DNA from: Callipepla californica brunnescens
Lineage: Eukaryota; Chordata; Aves; Galliformes; Odontophoridae
Assembly (NCBI GenBank): GCA_023055505.1
Contig: JALIRH010000036.1
Span: 310,001 to 374,000, forward strand
DNA: 64,000 bases
Direction of reading: 5' to 3'
In this document: positions 57,501-64,000 of the stretch, piece after piece
Layout of the letters: every line of letters starts with the position of its first letter
How positions within the stretch are numbered: the first letter of the stretch is position 1
The notes under the pieces: model-generated
What the model was told of the DNA's origin: nothing
What the model saw: only the letters and a program-made list of their open reading frames with translations
The model's database searches: none
Position numbers and translations under genes: made by a program

Positions 57501-60500
57501 GTGGCCAGGAGGGATTTGGGGCCATCAACCCCATCCACCTCACATCCTCCCTTCGCTCCCATTTCCACAGCCATGTGTTCCTGCCACAGCAGCTTTCTGC
57601 ACACTGTAAATGTCAGTTTCAGGTGGCCATGACCTGTCTGTAAGGACTTTTCACGTTAATTGAGTGAGCAGAAACAATTCCATAAATACACGCAGGACCG
57701 ACTGCGAGGCACAGTGTGGCACACTGCATACACAAAATGTGCTAAGTCGGGGTGCCTGCCCAGCTTGTGCTGCTGCATTGGTTTTTCATGTCCACTCTTT
57801 TTCATCCCCTCTCTGAACTAAATGGTGCTAATCTTTTCAATTCCACCTCCTACAGAAATCTTCCCAGGCCCCTAATCATTTTCATTGATCTGTTGCCTGA
57901 GACTTTCAGTCCTTGTGCTGTCTGTTTGAGGAAGGAGTGATCAGAACTGTGAGTTCATAATAGGAACAGGGATGAGATTTATATCAGATATTATCATACA
58001 TGTAAATATATTAAATCATTAACTCAGCTCTAATTTTAGCCGTTAGCTGTTGCAGTGATGACTGTTGTGGAAATATAATAGATACAAGCCCTAGGTAAGT
58101 CATGGGATGACAGTTGTTTTCACTTATGCCATGCTTTTGTCCAACTCGTGGCAATGGCAGCCACACAGCTCTGTGAAAACTGACCTGAACAAATCCAAGG
58201 AGGATGCCTGGGTTTGATGTGACATTCCCGCACAAACAACTTTCCATGTATTTTTCCATCTGGATGGAAAAATTGAGTTTCAGAAAGAGTGAGGATGCAC
58301 TGGCGCAAGCCCAGGGAGGTGGTGGGGTCACTGTTCCTGGAGGCGTTCAAGGAAAGTGTTGATGGTAGATGTGGTACTCATGGACTTAGTGGGCAGTACT
58401 GGTGGTAGGTGGACAGTTAGACTGGTTGATCTTAGAGACCTTCTCAAGCCTTAATGATTCTATGATTCTGAGTTTTGATGGATCCCCTGCATGCCTATCT
58501 GGACTTGTTCTTCTTCCATGTATCATTGCATTGCATCATCCTGAAGGAGCTTCCCATTTCTTTACTGTCCTGCTGGTCCTCCAACTGCAAGAGGGTTTTT
58601 TTTGAGTATTAACTTCTTACTTGGAACCAACTGCCATTCTATTGCACTACTGGCCCTAACCCCCAGGCTGAAGGCACCCTTGTTTTTGCTTTACCTGCTT
58701 CTCCATTCCCCTGTTCTGTGTGAGCCACGGGCTACCACATGGAATCATAGAGGGCTGGCGTGGAAAGAAACCTTAAGAATCTTACCACAATGCTTTTTCT
58801 TTCTGGGTTTGCCTTGGCCAACCAGGGTGGAGGAGCAGGGGGCTGGGAGCCCTAGGCGCAGCTGAGGGTCAGCAGCACTGCTGGCCCCAGGGAGTGCCAA
58901 GCCATCAGGGAGCCATACGTGTCCTGTTTTGACATTTCCTCTTGCCAGATAATCGTCTGAGGGGTAATTGGCTGTAATAGCTGCTCAGGGGTTTAATTGC
59001 GTCCCCCCTCACCTCCACCCCAAGACACGTGCAGTAAGCAGAAGGGTCACCGGGAGCATCCCCATCCTGCAGGCTGCGGCTCCTCTCAATTATGCCTTCA
59101 AAGGGTTCCCAGGAGCTTTGCAGCCTGCTCCATCCCCAGAACAATTCCCTTCGCATTGAAAATTAGACTCTTATCACTGCTGTCAAAGAGGCTGCCTCTG
59201 CCCTTCTGTGCCTCCGGTATGCCAGCTCTCTCCAGCAAAGTGCCCCAGTGCCCCAGTGCCCTTCTCTCCCCTCTCCTTGCCTGGCACGTGGCCTGGCAGA
59301 TCAGAGGGATCCTGATCGGCCCCTTTGCAAATTGCTTTTCTACTGACTAATTAAAATGCTGATGAGATAAGTCAACATATTATTAATAATTATTGTATCG
59401 TCTACTTTGATTTACAAAGTCAAACAGGAAATGATTTTGTTCAGGCACGGGATATCTAAAGAGCTTGAGTGATGCCTTGCAAAAGCTAATTATAACAGGG
59501 GAACCTTGAGCACTGGGAGAGGCCCCGACGCTGCCCCTGACCCCACAGTCCCACCCCACAGCACTCCCCAGATGTGAGCTCCATGCTGGCTTTGCACAGC
59601 ACTGTCCCTTTGCTCTGAGCTCACCCTGCTCAAACCATGGCTGAGCAGCTGACATTCCAACCCCACATTAGATCCCAGCTGCCTCCTTGGAGCCCCAGAA
59701 GGCATTGGGGCTCTCTCATCTGCCCACTGCCTTCTGCCCTTAGTCACTTCAGTGTCCTTGTGCCATTTCCATGAGTAACTCTTCTGATCCAGAGTCTTTC
59801 TACCAGCATGCTACTGCTGTGACGAAACCCATTTTCTTTCAAAAGAAAAGTGTAGGTGTGGAACGTTGCAAGGCAAAGATTTAAGCTAGTAATTGAGATA
59901 AAAGCTCATCTCCCAGTGCTTGTTCAGTGAACGCTGTGTTATTGCTAATTCCCCAGACGCTGGTCACTACCAGGAGTTAATCACCAGCAGTGAAGCTCAG
60001 AGTAGTTAGCTGCCAAACAAATCCCTCCTCAGCCATAGCAGTGACTGATTTCAGGGGATTATCTCCATTAACGCCCCCCATCTAATGATTTATAGCCTCA
60101 ATAATGTCCTTCTCTATTTTCTCTCCTGGTGACAGCGGTGTGAGAGCCTTCATAGCTCCTGGTTAACGCCACTGCTCAGAGCTTGCTTTGGGACAAGGGG
60201 AAGTACTGGAAGTTCTGGCTGAAGCAGAAGGTCTGCAGTTCTGGGAAGACTCCCCATAGCCATCCCAGGCCCATGGGGGCATTGTCCCTTGGACTCCATG
60301 GGCACTGTGAGGAGACGAGAGGCTGAATCCCCCTTTGGGAGTGCAGTCCCTCCTTCCTTGTGCCCCTTCACTTCTCCTCACTTTGCTGTGTCGCAGAGGC
60401 CCTGGGAGATTTCTAAGTCCTTGCTCAGCCGCCCAGATATCTGCTGTTTGCATCTTTTGCCTTTCATAATCTGGCTTTTTTTTTTTTTTTTTTTTTATAA

Positions 60501-63012
60501 CTCGTGTTGACTTTAATTTAAACTATTAGGCAAGCCCCTGAATACAGATGTGGCCGCGTTTCCCCCCGCAGCACGCACACATACGTGTGCTCACCACGTT
60601 AATTATGATGTCCTCATTTCCGTCTCGCTGGGGGATCTTATCGCAGTGATGGGGCCGGGCTAAGCTTCGTTTAAGAAAAGCCGCTTCAAACCGGCGGCTG
60701 CTGGGAAAATGTGCCTGCGGCATCAGAACCACCAGTCTTTGTGGCCCAGCCTTCCTCTGTGTGTTTCCTCTGCTGGCAGAGCATTTCCCTGTGCCATTGG
60801 CATAGGCATGGTGCTCTGGCCCAGCTCAGTCTGGGATCCCATGACAGTTCCAGCTCCAGCAACACTGCATGACATTCCATGGCGATGAGGTGGGCAAAAA
60901 GAAATATGAGGAGGTTCAACGAGGATGAGTGTAGAGTCCTACACCTGGGGAGGAACAACCGCATGTGTCAGTACAGGGGTTTGCACTGCTGGAGAAAAGC
61001 TCTGCAGAGGAGGATGTGGGTTGTCCTGGTGGTCAAGAAAGACAGTGATGTCATGGTTGACCAACAGTTGGTCAACAGTTTACCAGCAGGGCTGGGGAGA
61101 GCCCAGCGGAGGGCTACAAAAATGACAGGAGCCTGGAGCACGCAGAAACCTCTTCTTACGTTGCAGGCCCTGCTGGAGAGCTCTGAGCAGCACTGTTTTC
61201 CAAGGGGAGCCAGCTGTGCAATGCAGGGAGCAACCCGCATGCCTCCTCCCCTGTGTGGTTCTGCCTCATTTCCCAGGGGACTCAGCAGGGAAAAGACAGG
61301 AAACAGATGTTGTGTTAATTTGTGCTCTATTAATTGTGACGAGGACTTCCACACCCTCTGCGGTGCTGTGGTGCATGCACACATTAGTGTGGGAGTGGGG
61401 CCGTGGCAGGGTGAGGGCCATTTCTGGGTGAAATTCAGACCTGGAATTTCTGAACAAACCTGGGCATTTCTGGAATGTAGGAGGTGATTTTTTGAAAAGA
61501 ACCAGAAATGCTTTTTTTTTTCTTTTTTTTTTTCTCCCGGTAGTGGCTTGACTTTCACAGCCTTTGCCAGCATATTCCCTTCTGAATGAGCTTTTGTTGA
61601 AGTCCACACCTGGTGCTGCTGCCTTTTCCAGGCTGCTTTGAGCTTGTTAGGAGGGAGAAGTGGAGTTTTCTCCTAAAGGTGAGATGCTGGGGGAGTTCTG
61701 AAGACGTACATCAGTGAAGCAGCCACTCTGATCACCCCTAGCACTTGCAGAAGGCACCACAAGGAGCTACAGGTCAGGGAGGTTAAATGAGGAAGGACTT
61801 TTCTATTTGTTAAAGGAGAAAGGAGCAGTCTTCATTAAAGATGTTGCCGGTGATGTACTTGCACTGCTGCTGGAAAGGACTTGGGCTGAAGAGGTGGTGG
61901 GGAGCCCCCAGAGAAAGGAAGGAAGAGTGGTGGATCCTAGTCAGGGTTTGTAGAGGTGGAGAAACATGCAAGACAAAAGCGAGCCCCCAGAAGGGTCCAA
62001 TAGCCCCCAACACCTTCACTCAATCAGCTGAGCTCATCTGTATCCACTGTCTCAGTACTTTTAATATCTTGTAAATCAGAACTGCTTAACATCCTCCCCA
62101 GGGTGACACAGATGTCCCCGTCCACTCCCCAGACCATCTCTCCATCGCAATCCTGCTTGCTGCTACCTGCTTTTCCCCAGCATCCCCTCCCTGAGCTCAT
62201 TCTGCTGCCACTGCTACATGGCTGTAGACCTCTGGGTTCCCAGTGCCCCAGTCCAGCCTGTCAGCCTGGGAGTAAGGCTGTCAAGTTCCTTGTTACTTGC
62301 TGGAAGTTTGGTGCAACTGGGTTGACCTGTTTTCTCTCTGTCCTGCAGTGGGATTCCATCAATGAAATGGATGAGTTTTTCAGCCCTATCCACACCTACC
62401 AGGTCTGTAACGTCATGACCCCCAACCAGAACAACTGGCTGCGAACCAACTGGGTTCAGCGGGACGGTGCGCGGCGAGTCTACGCTGAGATCAAATTCAC
62501 ACTGCGAGACTGTAACAGCATGCCGGGTGTGCTGGGCACCTGCAAGGAGACTTTCAACCTCTACTACCTGGAGTCCGACCGTGACCTGGGTACCAGCACC
62601 CGTGAGAGCCAGTTTATGAAGATTGACACCATTGCGGCGGATGAGAGCTTCACCAATGTGGACCTGGGGGTCAGGCGCCTGAAACTGAACACAGAAGTGC
62701 GGGGCGTGGGGCCCTTGAGCAAGAGGGGCTTCTACTTGGCCTTCCAGGACATAGGTGCTTGCATTGCCATTGTTTCAGTGCGGGTGTACTACAAGAAGTG
62801 CCCAGCAATGGTGAGGAATTTGGCGTCCTTCTCTGAGGCTGTGACTGGGGCGGACTCATCCTCCTTGGTGGAAGTGAGGGGAGAATGTGTGGGCCATTCG
62901 GAGGAGAGGGACACCCCCAAAATGTACTGCAGTGCAGAGGGAGAGTGGTTGGTGCCCATCGGGAAGTGCGTGTGCAGTGCTGGCTACGAAGAGCAGCGGG
63001 ATTCCTGCATGG
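45377..63012 (+). CDS. EPHA8: EPHA8, N-terminal 271 codons (spliced, exons 1-3, continues beyond window)
   Basis: Ephrin type-A receptor 8 is a single-pass receptor tyrosine kinase that binds GPI-anchored ephrin-A ligands and guides axons, notably in the midbrain tectum. Three exons join in phase (85, 65 and 664 bp; 814 bp, or 271 codons plus one base). They encode a signal peptide, the ephrin-binding domain and the start of the Cys-rich region. Identity as EPHA8 rather than another EphA rests on near-identical agreement with EPHA8 as I remember it: [16 protein letters not shown], and [20 protein letters not shown]. The fibronectin, membrane, kinase and SAM parts lie to the right. The same-strand position after ZBTB40 matches human synteny. 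Confidence 0.96.
47368..47425 (-). mobile_element. CR1 LINE terminal fragment
   Basis: ttgtagaatcagaagttgga, then agggattcagaaggatcaca. Confidence 0.55.
47518..47696. repeat. Interstitial telomere-like array (CCCTAA variants)
   Basis: Many CCTAAC/CCTAAT units with interruptions; the best preserved run is near 47,638-47,680. The C-rich strand is on +. Confidence 0.85.
47750..48190. other. AT-rich stretch in EPHA8 intron 1
   Basis: T runs and an alternating ta block (about 48,127-48,147, atgatatatatattttatat). No gene signal is seen. Confidence 0.6.
50470..50800. promoter_or_regulatory. Candidate conserved noncoding element in EPHA8 intron 1
   Basis: Long repeat-free, motif-rich AT sequence (for example gattcgtaattttgcgcatg, gagtaattgttgttaaagg and gattaacaaaggg). 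There is no simple sequence or CR1. It resembles vertebrate developmental enhancers in composition. Confidence 0.25.
53975..54075. repeat. Alternating purine-pyrimidine (TA/CA/TG-rich) stretch
   Basis: Includes tatatataaataaacacatg, tacgtaaacgtata and tatatatgcatacacatgta. It is simple-sequence-like but not a regular array. Confidence 0.5.
54905..55015 (+). mobile_element. CR1 LINE terminal fragment
   Basis: cctgatggagctgtgggtgc, then tcattgcaggggagttggat and the tail cattctatgattctgtaact. Confidence 0.85.
55312..55575. repeat. Interstitial telomere-like array with CATAAG expansion
   Basis: It begins with CCTAAG/CCTAAC variants, has exact CCCTAA units near 55,410-55,445, changes to about 13 CATAAG units (55,474-55,552) and ends with about four AACCAT units. 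Confidence 0.92.
56440..56722 (+). mobile_element. CR1 LINE 3' end, about 280 bp
   Basis: agatttaggttagatgttgg, gctgcccagagagctgtggg, and the tail tccaacccaaccattctgtg. Confidence 0.9.
56939..57080 (-). mobile_element. CR1 LINE 3' end
   Basis: aatcatggaatcttggaagg, aaagttcatccagttccaac, and ccaggtcaggctgcccagag. Confidence 0.85.
57294..57358 (+). CDS. EPHA8: EPHA8 exon 2
   Basis: Acceptor ccctgtgttttccag, donor gtaagt; 65 bp, phase 1 in, phase 0 out. It encodes [19 protein letters not shown] and SHG, the first beta strand of the ephrin-binding domain. A small second exon of about 65 bp is typical of Eph receptor genes. Confidence 0.95.
58275..58470 (+). mobile_element. CR1 LINE 3' end
   Basis: cccagggaggtggtggggtc, gactggttgatcttagagac, and the tail ccttaatgattctatgattc. 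Confidence 0.88.
58740..58790 (-). mobile_element. CR1 LINE terminal fragment
   Basis: Short reverse tail: tggaatcatagagggctggc followed by gtggaaagaaaccttaag. Confidence 0.6.
59330..59480. promoter_or_regulatory. Candidate conserved noncoding element in EPHA8 intron 2
   Basis: Contains gactaattaaaatgctgatg, attattaataattattgt and gatttacaaagtcaaa, a cluster of homeodomain-type TAAT cores in otherwise unique sequence. Inference only. Confidence 0.25.
60880..61150 (+). mobile_element. CR1 LINE ORF2 3' segment
   Basis: gaggaggttcaacgaggatg, gtcctacacctggggaggaa and agcccagcggagggctacaa correspond to the ORF2 end just upstream of the CR1 3'UTR. The far 3' tail is missing here. Confidence 0.7.
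62349..63012 (+). CDS. EPHA8: EPHA8 exon 3 (ephrin-binding domain, start of Cys-rich region)
   Basis: Acceptor ctctctgtcctgcag, donor gtgagt; 664 bp, phase 0 in, phase 1 out, a typical size for Eph exon 3. It starts [20 protein letters not shown]. It includes the conserved cysteines of the jelly-roll domain (YQVC, LRDC, GTC, IGAC) and the KKCP junction. It continues to [14 protein letters not shown] at the start of the Cys-rich/sushi-like region. No stop or frameshift is seen. Confidence 0.97.
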
Positions 63013-64000
63013 GTGAGTCCTGCTTCTTGCTAGCAGTGCCTGGGAAGTGATGAGGGATCTCTGGGAGGAGCTCTTGGCCTCTTGTGGGAAGAGCTGAGGA
63101 CAAAAATTTGGAAAGCCAAACAAGAGATGCTCCAGCCTTTAACTGGTGCTTCCCAAAAGGGTCATTGATGACATTGGCAAGCTCCTTGAGAGCGCCTGTG
63201 AGGTTGGCTCTTGGTGTGCAGCACATGGCTTTGGGTCTGGCGCTGGATATGGGACTGGGGCTTCCATGGCTGCAGGGAGACAAAGACAACACTCCAGGCC
63301 CATGCCCCCAGCAGCTGTGCTGCAATGAAAGCTGGCATGCTTCTGCAAAGAACCCATGGCCTCTCCAAAATACCCCAACACTCTCTTCCCTTTGGTAGGC
63401 GGTTTGAAAGCAAAAAGAAAGACACAGAGCTTTGTGAAACAAGGTTATCACGTCCATCCATCACCCCTCCCCGGGGCTGCCGCACAGCCCTCCTGTCTGG
63501 GGGTGCAGGAGCCATCCCCGGGGTCCTCTGTGCTGCAGGGCAGGCTGCAGGCTGCCAACTGTACAAACTGTGATAAGGAAGAGGGGTGACCACAGCTGCT
63601 GAGCACCGGGCACCGCTGCTGGCAAGGGGCCACGTGTGTACAGAGCTCGGCGCGCTGGGCTCCCGGTGAGAGCCCTCCACACGGGTTTGTTTGCTCTCGG
63701 TTTCTTCATCAGGGATGTTAAGGGGAGCAGCATTCCACCTCTGCAAATAAGAGCAGGGGGCCTTTGTTTGAGTTTCGTGGAAGTGTTAAGTGAAGCATTT
63801 GTCTTAGGGAGACTTGGCGCAAGGTTAGGACGTCCGACGCTTGGCTGGAGCAGATCTGGGTGCAGTGGGGATCGGCATCAGCCCCGGAGAGTTCCCCACT
63901 ATGCAGATTGGGAAGGACAGGCAGAATAAATGCCTGCATGCAAAATTCCTCCTCTCTGTGGCAGCTGATTTGAAAGTCATCCTGAGACGGGTCTGATAAT
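63013..64000 (+). other. Start of EPHA8 intron 3
   Basis: Intron sequence after the exon-3 donor. No further EPHA8 exon (the Cys-rich region continuation) is seen before the window ends. Confidence 0.8.

Larger units (their letters stand above)
57359..62348 (+). other. EPHA8 intron 2, 5.0 kb
   Basis: It contains CR1 pieces (58,275-58,470; 58,740-58,790; 60,880-61,150), T runs (60,477-60,496; 61,510-61,535) and AT-rich, repeat-free stretches that could be enhancers. No exon was recognised. Confidence 0.85.

Noticed and set aside
62349..63012. Another EphA receptor (for example EPHA3, EPHA5 or EPHA7) instead of EPHA8
   Set aside because: The exon 2 and 3 peptide fits EPHA8 best as I remember it, and the position after ZBTB40 matches EPHA8 synteny.
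1..64000. Endogenous retrovirus or LTR element
   Set aside because: No paired LTRs, primer-binding site or retroviral coding blocks were recognised; repeats seen are CR1 and simple or tandem repeats.
1..64000. tRNA, rRNA, microRNA, CRISPR or bacterial features
   Set aside because: None seen; the window is vertebrate nuclear DNA.

Overview
The window reads as bird nuclear DNA. It carries vertebrate multi-exon genes with GT-AG introns, many CR1 LINE 3' ends with the familiar 'gattctatgattctg' tail, and no mammalian SINEs. The gene content is the 3' part of ZBTB40 followed, on the same (+) strand, by the first three coding exons of EPHA8. That is the order and orientation I recall for human 1p36.12, a segment that in chicken corresponds largely to microchromosome 21. 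A galliform (chicken, turkey or quail) is my best guess for the species; this is inference.

1-26,618: ZBTB40, C-terminal part. Fifteen coding exons (5,189 to 26,618) join with consistent splice phases into 2,772 bp, i.e. 923 residues plus a stop. The BTB domain and roughly the first 300 residues lie upstream. Exons 1-7 encode a helical, repeated middle region in which exon phases alternate 0-1 and 1-0 and exon pairs encode about 110-113 residues each. Exons 8-14 encode the C2H2 zinc-finger array, and exon 15 the acidic C-terminal tail. One half-finger (the Cys pair) that should sit between exons 13 and 14 is not visible. A possible broken extra exon lies at 374-512. The introns are mostly unique sequence with CR1 pieces, including one long, very old CR1/L3-like ORF2 remnant (about 8.44-9.87 kb).

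26,619-45,376: ZBTB40 3'UTR, then an intergenic region with no protein-coding gene that I can support. It is rich in CR1 3' ends, a degenerate C-rich block (30.9-31.9 kb), a CCCTTT/CCCTCT polypyrimidine tract (34.26-34.51 kb), an ATCC microsatellite (35.71-35.86 kb), a G-run cluster (39.63 kb) and an 18-bp minisatellite with 124-bp higher-order structure (43.35-43.69 kb). Several AT-rich, repeat-free, homeodomain/TCF-motif-bearing stretches look like conserved enhancers, but conservation cannot be tested here.

45,377-64,000: EPHA8, N-terminal part. Exon 1 (signal peptide) lies in a CpG-rich promoter. Exon 2 encodes 22 residues. Exon 3 (664 bp) encodes the ephrin-binding domain and the start of the Cys-rich region. 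Intron 1 (11.8 kb) holds two separate telomere-like arrays in the same orientation; one has turned into a CATAAG hexamer array. The gene continues past the right edge.

The two genes are neighbours by ancient synteny and I see no sign that they act together: ZBTB40 is a nuclear DNA-binding protein and EPHA8 a cell-surface axon-guidance receptor. I did not find a clearly new biological system. The strongest less-described signals are the exon-pair repeat architecture of ZBTB40, its missing half-finger, and the paired interstitial telomeric arrays.
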